Below are positions 1 to 9,316 of a stretch of 64,000 bases of DNA, piece after piece. Position 1 is the stretch's first letter, and each line of letters begins with the position of its first letter. Where the stretch lies: the NCBI RefSeq assembly GCF_019352175.1, contig NZ_JACBYI010000001.1:496001-560000 (forward strand), in the 5' to 3' direction. The notes under the pieces are model-generated. The model was not told where the DNA came from and searched no databases. It worked only from the letters and a program-made list of their open reading frames with translations. The translations under genes and the position numbers were made by a program. Source of the stretch: Paenibacillus sp. S150 (lineage in GTDB: Bacteria > Bacillota > Bacilli > Paenibacillales > Paenibacillaceae).

Positions 1-457
1 ACCACCACTTGGCATGTTCCACAAAATAAGCCGGATCGGTATCGGCAATATCAGGGCGTTCACTCTGCAGGATCGTCGTTTGCGAAATTTCGGGCTTGCC
101 GCCCATCGGTTCAATCATAATATTGGCGATATACTCTTTGGAATAGGCCAGATTGGTCAGGAAGCCGATGATCGAGGTCTGCTGGCCGGAGTTTTGCTGG
201 GAAGTGGTCAGATAGCGCTGAATTTCATTGTCCCCGATCAGAAAAACAGACATATTCTCAATATCACGCGTCATCAGCTCCAGCTGTGTTTCCACCTGTC
301 TCAGCGTGTTCATTCCGGTCAGCTTGGCCTTTTCTTCGGAAATGCTTGATGCGGTCATATAGGAAAATAAACCAAAGGAGAGCAGCGGCAGCAATGTGGA
401 CAGGATAATCATCAGCGACAGCTTGCCCTTTAGGGAATGGCTTAAAAAATGGATCAT
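1..457 (-). CDS. YesM-like sensor histidine kinase, N-terminal part only
   Basis: Only the first ~152 residues are present; the rest, including any kinase domain, lies beyond the left edge. The ATG at 457 follows a GAGGAG ribosome site about 8 bases upstream. A membrane segment (LSLMIILSTLLPLLSFGLF) at residues ~13-33 leads into an extracellular region (TLRQVETQLELMTRDIENMS, then FLTNLAYSKEYIANIMIE). That layout is typical of the Cache/sensor part of YesM-family histidine kinases, which usually pair with an AraC-type response regulator to control carbohydrate uptake genes. Assignment rests on the N-terminal architecture only; the kinase domain cannot be checked, and another Cache-domain sensor or chemoreceptor is possible. 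Confidence 0.6.
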   Translation of the reverse strand, partial: MIHFLSHSLKGKLSLMIILSTLLPLLSFGLFSYMTASSISEEKAKLTGMNTLRQVETQLELMTRDIENMSVFLIGDNEIQRYLTTSQQNSGQQTSIIGFLTNLAYSKEYIANIMIEPMGGKPEISQTTILQSERPDIADTDPAYFVEHAKWW

Positions 458-989
458 TCCGTGGCTCCTCTCTATTGTCACTCCAATAGACACGACATAA
501 AGCGTCATAATTTCTAACTATACTACATAGTTCGACATTGTTTATTTTACATAATAGCATCTTTTGCTTATTTTTATTATCCTTTATGTTACTTAAGATG
601 ACATTAGCGTATATTTCCATGCAAAAATAGCCCCTCCTGGCGCCGGAGAGGCCTTTTTTTCATACAGCTTGCGGTGAAAACACGTAGCTGCTGCTATAGA
701 TAAGCGTTCACGGCAGCGAATAATTAGAAATGCTCGCCATGCTGCGGTAAAGCGCAATCCACTGTACTCCGTACAATTGATTAAAGGAATTAGTGCCAAA
801 AAGAACCTTTTCCGGGGAATCAACTGAACAAAATACAACAGATTCAGTATATCGGCTGATTTGAAGACAATCTGCTGCAAAAAGTGCAGCAGATTAGCAC
901 ACATATCTGTACTCGAAGCAGCAGACAACCGCAGGGCCAGGTTTACTTGGCTCTTGGCTCAAAGCCCCAGATTAAAGCCGATCTGATGC
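458..989. other. Intergenic region without a convincing gene
   Basis: About 530 bases between two minus-strand genes. It holds a bidirectional terminator-like hairpin (630-660) and a perfect 10-bp hairpin at 869-895 (AATCTGCTGC, 7-base loop, GCAGCAGATT) without a T-run. The open frames here lack ribosome sites and protein-like composition. Confidence 0.5.
630..660. terminator. Hairpin with T-runs on both strands
   Basis: GCCCCTCC pairs with GGAGAGGC (one mismatch) around a 7-base loop. TTTTTTT follows on the plus strand and TATTTTT on the minus strand. It can end minus-strand transcription from the methyltransferase at 990-2387 before the sensor-kinase gene. Confidence 0.5.
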
Positions 990-2387
990 TTATTTGCTGC
1001 GCACTTCAAAAATGGCAAATTTCAAATAGCGGCCCTCGTCCACGCCGAGAATTTGCGGATGGTCTTTGCCTGCGGCCCGCCACTCAATGAGCCGCAGCAC
1101 CTTGCCCGCATCCTGCGCGGCTTCCGCAATGGTGTCGAGGAACAGCTGCGGCTGCATGTGGTATGAACAGCTGGCCGTCACCAGATACCCGCCCTCGTTC
1201 ACCAGCTTCATGCCGTGCAGGTTGATGTCCTTGTACCCGCGGCAGGCGCCGGCCACCGCACCTTTGGTCTTGGCAAAGGCAGGCGGGTCAAGAATAACCA
1301 CATCCCATGTGCGCCCGCCGCCAGCTGTCATCGGCCTCCCGGTATCCGTTTTGGCGGCAGATTTTGCGCCCGGCTTGGCATCCCTTGCGCCTTCCGCCCG
1401 CTCGGAGCGCTCCTCAAGGCCCTTTACCTGGTTGCGCAGGAAGGCAAACGCATCGTCCACCACAAATTCGACCCGGTCGCTGAAGCCGTTCAGCTCCACA
1501 TTGGCTTTGGCGCTCTCGATGGCATGGGCGGACACGTCAAGGCAGGTGACCTTCTTGGCTCCGTATTTGCAGGCATGCAGGGTGAAGCTGCCGGTATGCG
1601 CGAAGCATTCCAGCACTGTCGCACCATCCCAATAGGGGAAGGTAACCGGCTTGCCGCTTTTATTGACCGGAAGGAGCTGCAGCGAACCGTCTTCTGCCGC
1701 AACCTCCTGCAGCGCAACGCCGCTGCGTCCTCCCCAGCCGGTAATCAGCGGAGCGATGGAAGCCCGGTTCTCGCGCTGGTCAAAGAAATATCCTGTCTTC
1801 TGTCCTTCTACAATATCCACGATCACCTTCAGGCCATTCTCGCTCACCGTGATATGGCGCGGGCATTCCCCGTACAGAAGGCCTGTTCTCTGTTCCAGGC
1901 CTTCCAGTTCACGGACACTGACATCGCTGCGCTCATAAATGCCCCGCGGTGCCGCAACTTCCACCAGCGCCTGCACGATCTCACCGCGGCGCTGGTCCAT
2001 TGCGAGCGTTAACAGCTGCACGACCAGCACATCGCCAAAACGGTCGATGATCAGACCGGGCAGAAAATCCGCTTCGCCATACACCAGACGGTATGCATCC
2101 GCACTCGGAAGAAAGCGTTCCCTGTGCCGCAGGCAGCTTGCAATCCGCTCCGTGAAGAATGCCGTATCCATTGCTGCAAGCCTGCCCTGGGAGAGCATTC
2201 TCACCCGGATCTGCGAGGCGGGATTATAATACCCCGTCCCCAGAAGTTTCCCTTGATGATTCAGCACATCCACCAATCCGCCAGCCTGCGGATCTCCGTC
2301 CACGGAGGCCACTTCACTGGCGTAGACCCACGGATGGCCCTGCTCCAGTCTTTTTTTACGGCTGCGTTCCAGAATTACCGATGCCAA
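990..2387 (-). CDS. RlmI/RlmK-type class I SAM-dependent rRNA methyltransferase
   Basis: Predicted 465-residue cytosolic enzyme that methylates 23S rRNA cytosine by analogy with RlmI. The N-terminal PUA-like part (LERSRKKRLEQGHPWVYASE) is followed by the central EEHEE-type region and a Rossmann methyltransferase. Visible motifs are VLECFAHTGSFTLHA (SAM site), CLDVSAHAIESAKANVELNG, VVILDPPAFAK (motif IV) and TASCSYHM near the C-terminus. The best start is TTG at 2387, which has AGGGAG nine bases upstream; an ATG at 2447 lacks a ribosome site. The frame stays open much further upstream, but that stretch is antisense to the next gene. Two insertions, at residues ~216-254 and ~320-358 (the latter Ala/Gly/Lys/Arg-rich), are not expected in the compact family fold. 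The exact target base is inferred. Confidence 0.85.
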   Translation of the reverse strand: MASVILERSRKKRLEQGHPWVYASEVASVDGDPQAGGLVDVLNHQGKLLGTGYYNPASQIRVRMLSQGRLAAMDTAFFTERIASCLRHRERFLPSADAYRLVYGEADFLPGLIIDRFGDVLVVQLLTLAMDQRRGEIVQALVEVAAPRGIYERSDVSVRELEGLEQRTGLLYGECPRHITVSENGLKVIVDIVEGQKTGYFFDQRENRASIAPLITGWGGRSGVALQEVAAEDGSLQLLPVNKSGKPVTFPYWDGATVLECFAHTGSFTLHACKYGAKKVTCLDVSAHAIESAKANVELNGFSDRVEFVVDDAFAFLRNQVKGLEERSERAEGARDAKPGAKSAAKTDTGRPMTAGGGRTWDVVILDPPAFAKTKGAVAGACRGYKDINLHGMKLVNEGGYLVTASCSYHMQPQLFLDTIAEAAQDAGKVLRLIEWRAAGKDHPQILGVDEGRYLKFAIFEVRSK

Positions 2388-2486
2388 TACTTTCAACTCC
2401 CTGTTCTTGTTGATGAATTGTATACATGTCCACCTCAATGCATTCATATATTGGTGTACAACCCCGTTCAAAAGGAGCCTGTCCCT

Positions 2487-3476
2487 ATGATCCGTGATCT
2501 GCTGTTCCCTGTCATATATGGTCTTGTCATTTTCCTCGCCGGCATGAAGCTGATGGAGGCCGCGCTGGCGAGGCTCGCCGGACCTCTGCTTACGAGGAGC
2601 CTGCATACGGCAACCTCCACGCCGCTCAAAGGCCTGGTTGCCAGCAGCCTGCTGTCCGCGCTGCTGCAGAGCAGCACCGCCGTAACGGTGCTGACCATCG
2701 GCATGGTCAATGCCGGGCTGCTGACCTATGCCCGGACGCTCGGCATCATCCTTGGCAGCAACATCGGCACCTGCCTCACCACAGAGCTGATCGGCCTGCA
2801 GATCAGCAGGATGGCCGCGCCGCTGCTTATCGCTGCGCTGTGCCTGTGGGCTGCGGCAGTTATGCTTGGAGAGCTGCCGCCCTTTTCCCGGCGGGCGGCG
2901 GAAGCCTGCCGCAGAATTTCCACACCGCTGCAGTTCATCTGCCTGGCGGTGGCCGGGTTCGCGCTCGTCCTGTGGGGCATCGCGGTCATGCAGTCGATTG
3001 GCCCCGCGCTGGAGGCAAGCGGGCTGTTCCGCTGGTTCCTGGATCATGCCGCAACCAGCGCGATCTGGGGCCTGGCCGCCGGAGCCTGCCTGTCCGCGAT
3101 GCTGCACAGCAGCGCGGCGGTCATCGGCATGGCGATGGGGCTCGCCACAACAGGAGTGCTGCCGCCGGAGCTGGGCATTGCCATCGTGCTCGGCGCGAAC
3201 GTCGGCACCTGCGTAACTGCCGTCATCGCCGCTGTCGGCGGCTCGGCTTCCGGCAAGTTCGTCGCAGGGTCCCATGTCGCGCTCAATGCCGGCGGCGCCC
3301 TGCTCTTCCTGCCCTTCATCCAGCCGCTGCAGGCTGTGTCCGCCTGGATCGGCGGCGGTCCGGGCGCACAGCTCGCCCACGCCCAGACCATTTTCAATGT
3401 GGTCTGCTCGCTTGGGGTACTGCCGCTGTGCTATCTGCCGGTATGGACCCGGCTGGAGAAACGGCTGCAAGCGTAA
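2487..3476 (+). CDS. Na/Pi cotransporter family protein
   Basis: A 329-residue membrane protein of the sodium-phosphate symporter (NptA/PhoU-less Na_Pi_cotrans) family. It shows the two inverted-repeat halves with their QSS-type signatures, LLQSSTAVTVLTIGMVNAGL near residue 60 and MLHSSAAVIGMAMGLATTGV near residue 205, each followed by a glycine-rich segment (ILGSNIGTCLT; VLGANVGTCVTAVIAA). About eight to ten hydrophobic segments are visible. The ATG at 2487 has AAAGGAG nine bases upstream. There is no C-terminal PhoU-like domain, so this is the short form. It is divergent from the methyltransferase gene with ~100 bases between the starts. Phosphate as substrate is a family inference. Confidence 0.85.
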   Translation: MIRDLLFPVIYGLVIFLAGMKLMEAALARLAGPLLTRSLHTATSTPLKGLVASSLLSALLQSSTAVTVLTIGMVNAGLLTYARTLGIILGSNIGTCLTTELIGLQISRMAAPLLIAALCLWAAAVMLGELPPFSRRAAEACRRISTPLQFICLAVAGFALVLWGIAVMQSIGPALEASGLFRWFLDHAATSAIWGLAAGACLSAMLHSSAAVIGMAMGLATTGVLPPELGIAIVLGANVGTCVTAVIAAVGGSASGKFVAGSHVALNAGGALLFLPFIQPLQAVSAWIGGGPGAQLAHAQTIFNVVCSLGVLPLCYLPVWTRLEKRLQA

Positions 3477-3599
3477 ATACGCCTCACCCGGGAACCTCCA
3501 TATCTGCAACAGGATGTTTCTGCCGCCCGGGCTGCATTATCGCTGTACCATTATACTTCAATCCGCTCCGCAGTTCTAATGCTATCTGCCGTACCTGAC

Positions 3600-4427
3600 T
3601 CAAAAAATACTGTAAAACCGCGAACCGTCGTAAAAGGTGATCACAGTTGTGGAAACTGCAATGATAGCAACCAGCGCCAGAGCGATATAATCATTCCTGC
3701 TGAAAGGACGCGCCCGGTACCAGGTGCGTTTGCGGCTTGCCCCGAAGCCGCGGAGCTCCATTGCGGTGCTGATCTTCTCAATCCGCTCAATGCTGGCCAG
3801 AATCAGCGGCATCAGAATCAAAACGATGTTTTTCACTCGCCGGGGCAGCTTTTCTTTACGGGAGATGTCAATGCCGCGGGCCTGGGCAGAGAAGGAAATG
3901 TTCTCATAATCGCGCTGAATATCGGGAATATAGCGCAGCGCCAGCGATACGGAATAAGCGATTTTATAATTCACCCCGATTCTGTTCAGCGAGGCGGCAA
4001 ATTCACTGGGGTCCGTCGTCAGCATGAACAGGAGCGCTATGGGGATGACTACAGCATATTTAAGAGCGATGTTGAACTGGTAGAACAGTTGCTCCGCCGT
4101 TACAGTATAGCGGCCGGCAAGATGAAAAAGATCATGCCGGGCGCCATAAATCCGCGTTCCCTCCAAAGGCGAGAAGATAAAGATTGCTATATGGTTCAAC
4201 AGGAAAAAAAACAATATAAAATAGAGTACAAAAGCGTAATCCTGAAACCGCACTTTGGAGATTCTGAACGCCAGAAGACTGCACAGCAGCATGGCCAGCA
4301 GGCATCTGGTGTCGTAGGTGATCATTCCCGCGACCGACCAAAGCGCAAAAAAAATCAGCTTGGTTGCGCCAGTCAACCGGTGTACCGGTGAATCCTGATG
4401 GGTGAACTTCAGCATGCCGGCCTTCAT
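3600..4427 (-). CDS. ECF transporter T component (EcfT-like)
   Basis: A 275-residue transmembrane coupling subunit of an energy-coupling-factor vitamin/metal importer. Four to five hydrophobic segments fill the first half and the extreme C-terminus. The cytoplasmic region has the family's ATPase-coupling Ala-Arg-Gly helix (FSAQARGIDI) and a second A-x-E-x-R-G-type signature (ISTAMELRGFGASRKRTWY). The ATG at 4427 overlaps the TGA of the ATPase gene (ATGA) and has AGGAGGGAG upstream, so the two are translationally coupled. With the ATPase and the S component upstream it forms a complete three-gene ECF operon; the substrate is unknown. Confidence 0.88.
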   Translation of the reverse strand: MKAGMLKFTHQDSPVHRLTGATKLIFFALWSVAGMITYDTRCLLAMLLCSLLAFRISKVRFQDYAFVLYFILFFFLLNHIAIFIFSPLEGTRIYGARHDLFHLAGRYTVTAEQLFYQFNIALKYAVVIPIALLFMLTTDPSEFAASLNRIGVNYKIAYSVSLALRYIPDIQRDYENISFSAQARGIDISRKEKLPRRVKNIVLILMPLILASIERIEKISTAMELRGFGASRKRTWYRARPFSRNDYIALALVAIIAVSTTVITFYDGSRFYSIF

Positions 4428-6130
4428 CCGTGCCGCTCCCTCCTGTCTCTTGCGATAAAACGCCGGACAAACTCCGCCGGCTGCCCCACTCCGGCCTTCT
4501 GTGCCAGAGCAAACAGCGAGGTCTGCTTCAGATTGGCGCTGCTCACGATTTCCGGATCCGTTAAAATCATTTCCGGCCGGCCGTCAGCCAGCTTCTCACC
4601 GTCCGCAAGCACAATTGTCCGCTGCGCATACTCAAGCATCAGGTGCATGTCATGCGTAATCATAATGACCGTGATGCCCCGGCGGCTCAGTCCCAGCAAA
4701 AATTCCATCATTTCATTGTAATGCCTGTAATCCTGCGCGGCAGTCGGCTCATCAAGAATAATGACCTCCGGCTCCAGTACCAGAATGGAGGCAATCGTAA
4801 CGCGTTTTTTCTGTCCATAGCTGAGCGCAGAGATTGGCCATTCGCGAAAAGCATGCAGCCCGCAGATCTTCAGCACATTATGAACGCGCTCCCGTATGCT
4901 TTCTTCTGGCATTCCCCGCAGCATAAGACCCAGGGCTACTTCGTCGTACAACAGTGTTTTGGAGATCATATGGTTCGGATTCTGCATCACAAAACCGATA
5001 CGCTCCGCCCGCTCCTTAATGGTATCCCGCGCTAAATCGCGTCCATTCAGCAGGATCATTCCGGAGGATGGGCGGTAAAAGCCGCAAATCAGCTTCGAGA
5101 TGGTGGATTTGCCTGCGCCGTTCCTCCCGGCGATACAGAGCATCTCCCCCCGGCAAATACTAAGCGAGATGTTCTTCAAAACGCGGGTGTTTTTGTCATA
5201 GCCAAAAGAAAGCTCCCTCAGCTCAAGCAATGGATCGCTCCCGAATGCTTCCCGCGGAAAATCGCTGCTGTCATACCATTCCCGGAGCTTGTCCGCGTTT
5301 GCTTCTACATCAAGCCCCTCTATATGCTCTGGATGCATCTCCGGCGTTATAAGACAGCCGGCATATTTCAAAGCTGTAACGTACAGCGGCTCGCGGATGC
5401 CTGTTTCCATGAGCAGGCCGGAGCTCAGCAGTTCGGCGGGAGACAGATCCGCAGCGATCATTCCTTCATTCATGACAATAATCCGGTCCACCGCACGATG
5501 CAGCACTTCCTCCAGGCGATGTTCAATAATGACCACCGTTTTGCCGGTCTCCCGCTGCACCCTGTCAATCAGCTCAATCGCTTTGGTTCCGGTGTACGGA
5601 TCGAGGCTCGCAAGCGGTTCATCGAACAGCAGAATATCGGCATTGCCGACGAGCACTCCGGCCAGCATCGTTTTCTGCTTCTGCCCGCCGGATAATTCCT
5701 GTGGCGACGCCGACAAAAGCCCATGAATTTCAACTGCTCTTGCCGCAGCCGCTACCCTGGCGGTCATTTCGCCCTGCGGAACCGCTGCATTCTCCAGACT
5801 GAAGGCAATATCCTCTCCAACCGTAAGACCGACAAACTGCCCGTCCGGGTCCTGCAGCACCGTTCCTGCCACTTCAGACAGCCCGGCAATCCCCAGTCCT
5901 GCACTGTCTCTCCCCATGACCTGCAATCTTCCGGTTATTTCACCCGCATAGGCAAAAGGAATTAGACCGTTGATGCAATGGGCCAGCGTGCTTTTCCCGG
6001 AACCGGAAGGCCCGATGACAAGCACCTTTTCCCCTTCGCGGATCGCCAGGTTGATTCCGTGCAGGGTCGGCTCCTGCTGGGTCCGGTATTTAAAAGAGAA
6101 ATCCGTGAATTCGATTACCGTTTTGCTCAT
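4424..6130 (-). CDS. ECF transporter ATPase, duplicated (EcfA-A' fusion, YkoD-like)
   Basis: A 568-residue protein with two ABC ATPase halves in one chain. The first half has Walker A GPSGSGKST (~residue 40), signature LSGGQKQK and Walker B ILLFDEPLASLDP. The second has Walker A GRNGAGKST (~residue 335), signature LSYGQKKR and Walker B VIILDEPTAAQD. Both halves keep the catalytic Glu. The ATG at 6130 follows AGGAAGG; an upstream in-frame ATG at 6169 has no ribosome site. It powers the T/S membrane components encoded on either side. Such fused ATPases are typical of dedicated (group I-like) ECF systems of the YkoEDC type. Confidence 0.9.
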   Translation of the reverse strand: MSKTVIEFTDFSFKYRTQQEPTLHGINLAIREGEKVLVIGPSGSGKSTLAHCINGLIPFAYAGEITGRLQVMGRDSAGLGIAGLSEVAGTVLQDPDGQFVGLTVGEDIAFSLENAAVPQGEMTARVAAAARAVEIHGLLSASPQELSGGQKQKTMLAGVLVGNADILLFDEPLASLDPYTGTKAIELIDRVQRETGKTVVIIEHRLEEVLHRAVDRIIVMNEGMIAADLSPAELLSSGLLMETGIREPLYVTALKYAGCLITPEMHPEHIEGLDVEANADKLREWYDSSDFPREAFGSDPLLELRELSFGYDKNTRVLKNISLSICRGEMLCIAGRNGAGKSTISKLICGFYRPSSGMILLNGRDLARDTIKERAERIGFVMQNPNHMISKTLLYDEVALGLMLRGMPEESIRERVHNVLKICGLHAFREWPISALSYGQKKRVTIASILVLEPEVIILDEPTAAQDYRHYNEMMEFLLGLSRRGITVIMITHDMHLMLEYAQRTIVLADGEKLADGRPEMILTDPEIVSSANLKQTSLFALAQKAGVGQPAEFVRRFIARDRRERHG

Positions 6131-6214
6131 GACTGACCTTCCTCTTTGCTGATTTAAGGTTGATTTCAACAGAAAAGCCGGTGACGGGCACCGGCCTTAG
6201 GTTTAAATTATAGT

Positions 6215-6775
6215 TCATCCCAGTCTGCTGAGGCTACCCTGCTTCGTCCGCGTTTTGGCATATGCCGCCGCCAGCAGTGTTCCGATAACCGCTACAGTGA
6301 CAATATTGGAGACTCCGGCGATCAGTCCCTGCGTAAATACTTTGTTTGCCGGTTCCGCATAAATGAGGATATCCAGCACAGGGGCCACAACGAACCAGGC
6401 AATGGCATTCGCCGCTATCTGGGCCAGATTGAAGGTGATGATCTCTTTTCGGCCGAACTCACCGTCCCGGATGGCAATTCTTGCAACCAGCAGCCCGATA
6501 ATCAGTCCGACCAGTCCGGAGGAAATGACCCAGCTGAACCACGGGGAGCCGTAGAAAATTGCATCCTTCAGCGTATGCCCGATCAGACCGATCAGCAATC
6601 CGGCAACGGGGCCGTACAGAAGCGCAAACAGCGCAAGCAAGGCGTATGTAGTCTCAATGTTGGTATTCGGAATACCGGAAGGAATGGAACCGAATCTCCC
6701 CAGTATCACAAACAGCGGCGAACCAATTCCAATTGCCACAACCGTTCGGATGGATAATACCTGTTGCTTGGCCAT
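6215..6775 (-). CDS. ECF transporter S component, UPF0397 family
   Basis: A 186-residue, six-helix-like membrane protein that should bind the substrate of the ECF importer. Family-like segments are [38 protein letters not shown] and [18 protein letters not shown]. The ATG at 6775 is chosen because AAAGGAG lies nine bases upstream; a preceding ATG directly abuts that site and is unlikely to be used. It is the first gene of the S-ATPase-T operon. UPF0397 substrates are not established, so none is assigned. A short hairpin (GGGTG-ATTG-CACCC) sits just before the ribosome site. Confidence 0.88.
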   Translation of the reverse strand: MAKQQVLSIRTVVAIGIGSPLFVILGRFGSIPSGIPNTNIETTYALLALFALLYGPVAGLLIGLIGHTLKDAIFYGSPWFSWVISSGLVGLIIGLLVARIAIRDGEFGRKEIITFNLAQIAANAIAWFVVAPVLDILIYAEPANKVFTQGLIAGVSNIVTVAVIGTLLAAAYAKTRTKQGSLSRLG

Positions 6776-6796
6776 CAGCTTCATCTCCTTTGGGGT

Positions 6797-6829
6797 GCAA
6801 TCACCCGCCATGTACTTTCCGAAATTATA
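6797..6829 (-). promoter_or_regulatory. Leader of the ECF operon: -10 box and SD-adjacent hairpin
   Basis: On the minus strand a TATAAT (6824-6829) is followed by a ~50-base leader in which GGGTG and CACCC pair around ATTG immediately before AAAGGAG. The -35 is weak (TAGCAA-like), so an activator, or a stem that masks the ribosome site, is possible. Confidence 0.35.
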
Positions 6830-6890
6830 CATCGGTTTACTCGGGATTGCTATAGAATTGAATAAATTTTCCTATCTGAAAAGACAACGT

Positions 6891-6941
6891 CCAGAACAAA
6901 ACGGCTATCCCGTCCTTCACTGGACAAAATAACCGTTCTGG
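6891..6941. repeat. Imperfect inverted repeat upstream of the ECF operon
   Basis: CCAGAAC...CGG at the left pairs imperfectly with CCGTTCTGG at the right, with an inner GTCC/GGAC pair. It has no T-run and lies between the Big_2 gene and the ECF promoter. Function unknown. Confidence 0.3.
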
Positions 6942-6990
6942 GATTTCAAATTCAAGGTTGTCTGCGGTTCTCCGATTCGCCCTTCCCGGA

Positions 6991-7066
6991 TGAAGCCTGC
7001 AACTTCCCGGAAAGGGATTTGCAGGCTTCAAGCCCTTGCTGCAGCTGCTCCGGTAACCGGAGCAGC
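6991..7066 (-). terminator. Two tandem strong hairpins after the Big_2 gene
   Basis: Immediately after the stop codon GCTGCTCCGGT pairs perfectly with ACCGGAGCAGC (7044-7066). Thirteen bases further on, TGAAGCCTGCAA pairs perfectly with TTGCAGGCTTCA (6991-7030). Neither has a U-run, so these are strong stems that may stabilise the mRNA end or act with Rho rather than classic intrinsic terminators. Confidence 0.5.
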
Positions 7067-7069
7067 CCG

Positions 7070-9316
7070 TTACTTCACTGTAACGGATACCGTCACTGTT
7101 TTATTGTTGAACTTGCCCTTGATTGAGGTTGTACCCTTGCTGACTGCAGTAATTGTTCCGGAAGCATTGACCTTGGCTACAGAAGGCTTGGAGCTTGTCC
7201 AAACGGTGCTGCCTGTTACAATCGCCGTCTTGCCGGTATCATACAGCGCAGTCACAACCACGCCTTTGGAAGCTCCCGGTGCGAGGTTCAGCTTGTTTTC
7301 ACTGACCGTAACCTTGGTCAGCTTGGGAACAACAGTGATTTTGACAGTTGCGGAGATTCCCTGATAAGACCCGGTCAGTGTCGCTGTCCCTTCGCCCACA
7401 GCCTTCACGGTGGTGCCTTTCACCGTAGCCACTGCCGGATTGGAGGACTCCCAATTCATGGAGCTGGAGAAATTCGCCGTTTTGCCGTTGGTGAAGGTTC
7501 CGGTCACTTTAATCGCCTTGGAGCCTTTGATATTCATTTCAAGTGTGCTGGGCTCCACGAGCAGCTTCACGACCTTTTGCTCAATGGTCACCGGAATGCT
7601 GATCGTCTTATTCGAGTAGGTGCCCTTCAGCGTTGCAGAGCCTTTGGCCAATCCTTTAACCGTTTTGCCGGCGGCGGTCTGCTTGATTACTGCATTGCTG
7701 CCGCTAAGCTCCCATTTAATCGTCGCCGTGACATCCAGCTCATCCCCGTTCTCGAGCACAGCCAGAACCTCCGGCAGCGGCTGCTCTTCACCCATGACCA
7801 GACCGAATGAATTCTCAGGTCCAATCAGCACGAGCACTTTATTCAGAACGGTCACTTTCAGTTCAACCGCTTTGTCCCGGACGGCTGCAGCGGGTGCCGC
7901 AACGGCGCTTTCCTTAATTTTGCCGGTAAGGGTTACAGTGCCTGCCGTGCCGCCGACGAGCTTGCCGTCCTTAACCAGGGCAATCTCTTCGTTCGCGGAG
8001 GTCCACTCGATTTCATCGCTGATGTCAAGCTTCGTTCCGTCATATTTCGTTCCGCTTACCTTAGGCAGACTCACAGAGTCCGCCGTGTACAGCTCCTGCT
8101 CGGTTTTATCCGCAGTCAATTCGGTAAGGCTAGGGTATACCGTCAGCTTGAACGACTTGCTTACGCCCAGGTACTCGCCTTTAATGACTGTGGTTCCGAC
8201 CGCTTTGGCCGTTATGGTGGCCACGGCGTCTTCTGAAGCCACCGTGTCAGCCGCAACTGTCGCGGCCAGCTGGTTATCAGAGCTCCAGACCGTATCCGCT
8301 GATTGATTTTTGGTCGAATTCACGGCATCGCGCACGTAGGATTTAACCTTGAGGCTCTCCCCGAGGAACAGGGATTGATCGCCTTCCGGAGTCAGCATCA
8401 GCGCCTCATAGGGCGCGCGCACATAGACATCAACCGATTTGGAAACGCCCAGGTAGCTTGCCGTAATAACCGCCTTGCCGGTACCCAGCACTGTAATCTC
8501 ACCGGCGTCTACTGTGGCGATGCCCTCATTGGAGCTTGTCCAGTCGGCATCTCCGGCAATATCTTTTTCCGGGCTGCTCTCGGTTGCTTTGGTCATTGCG
8601 GTCAATTGCACCGGGGAGTCGCCAACGAGAAGCTCCAGCTCCTTCACAACTGAGTCTTTCCCCTTATCCTTCAGCACAATAGCCGAATACGGCAGCTGCA
8701 CCACGGCCTTGAAGGTGGCTGTCAAGCTTTTGTATTTGGCTGTAATCGTTGACGTTCCTTCACCCACAAGGGTGATTTTTCCTTCTTCAATGGTAATTAC
8801 AGTGGTATTCGAGCTGCTCCAGACAGCATCCGCAGTCACATCCTTCACGGATGTGGCAGACTCTCCGCCGACAGCTTTTGCTTTTACGAGCAGAGTTTCC
8901 TCGCTGTCCCCTAATTTATAATTGCCGTCCGCACTGCGTTCCAGCGTTAAATCCTTGAAGGGATGGGCAACGGATACTTCAAGTGTAGCTACCGCATTGT
9001 TGTAGGTCGCTGTAATGATCACAGTACCGGTGTCTACCGGTGTCAACAATCCGTTAACTACTTTGGCTACATTTGTATTCGAGGAAGTCCACACGGCCGC
9101 AGCCGTTATATCTCTTTTGGAGGAAGACCCTTCCAGATTGGCATATACCTTAAGTTGCTTGGGTGTCTGGCCTACGGTAAGCTCTACTTTGGCCGAGCTG
9201 TCGAATTCAATGGAATTGGTGTCGCCGGCAGCTGCAAAGACGTTTACCGGAAAAGCTGCAACAGTCAGCAATATCATAATGAGGAGCATTTTCGTCATTT
9301 TCCTGTACACGGTCAT
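7070..9316 (-). CDS. Secreted protein of tandem bacterial Ig-like (Big_2) domains
   Basis: A 748-residue exported protein. A signal peptide (basic TVYRKMTK, hydrophobic MLLIMILLTVAAFPVNVFA, cleavage near AAA) is followed by about eight Big_2-like repeats. Each is marked by a W-x-S-S/A-x-N/K-x-x-x-A-x-V core, for example VWTSSNTNVAKV, DWTSSNEGIATV, EWTSANEEIALV, NWESSNPAVATV and VWTSSKPSVAKV. It ends in the last Ig strand (VTVSVTVK) with no LPXTG or SLH anchor, so it is probably released or held non-covalently. The ATG at 9316 has TAAGGAG seven bases upstream; the ATG at 9361 lacks one. Such domains occur in surface or polysaccharide-binding proteins; the partner is unknown. Confidence 0.85.
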   Translation of the reverse strand: MTVYRKMTKMLLIMILLTVAAFPVNVFAAAGDTNSIEFDSSAKVELTVGQTPKQLKVYANLEGSSSKRDITAAAVWTSSNTNVAKVVNGLLTPVDTGTVIITATYNNAVATLEVSVAHPFKDLTLERSADGNYKLGDSEETLLVKAKAVGGESATSVKDVTADAVWSSSNTTVITIEEGKITLVGEGTSTITAKYKSLTATFKAVVQLPYSAIVLKDKGKDSVVKELELLVGDSPVQLTAMTKATESSPEKDIAGDADWTSSNEGIATVDAGEITVLGTGKAVITASYLGVSKSVDVYVRAPYEALMLTPEGDQSLFLGESLKVKSYVRDAVNSTKNQSADTVWSSDNQLAATVAADTVASEDAVATITAKAVGTTVIKGEYLGVSKSFKLTVYPSLTELTADKTEQELYTADSVSLPKVSGTKYDGTKLDISDEIEWTSANEEIALVKDGKLVGGTAGTVTLTGKIKESAVAAPAAAVRDKAVELKVTVLNKVLVLIGPENSFGLVMGEEQPLPEVLAVLENGDELDVTATIKWELSGSNAVIKQTAAGKTVKGLAKGSATLKGTYSNKTISIPVTIEQKVVKLLVEPSTLEMNIKGSKAIKVTGTFTNGKTANFSSSMNWESSNPAVATVKGTTVKAVGEGTATLTGSYQGISATVKITVVPKLTKVTVSENKLNLAPGASKGVVVTALYDTGKTAIVTGSTVWTSSKPSVAKVNASGTITAVSKGTTSIKGKFNNKTVTVSVTVK

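Noticed and set aside
593..928. 111-codon minus-strand frame between the sensor kinase and methyltransferase genes
   Set aside because: No ribosome site, spans a terminator hairpin, and resembles no family.
2388..3509. Long N-terminal extension of the methyltransferase frame
   Set aside because: It is antisense to the Na/Pi symporter gene and its translation is low-complexity; the TTG with a ribosome site gives a normal-length enzyme.
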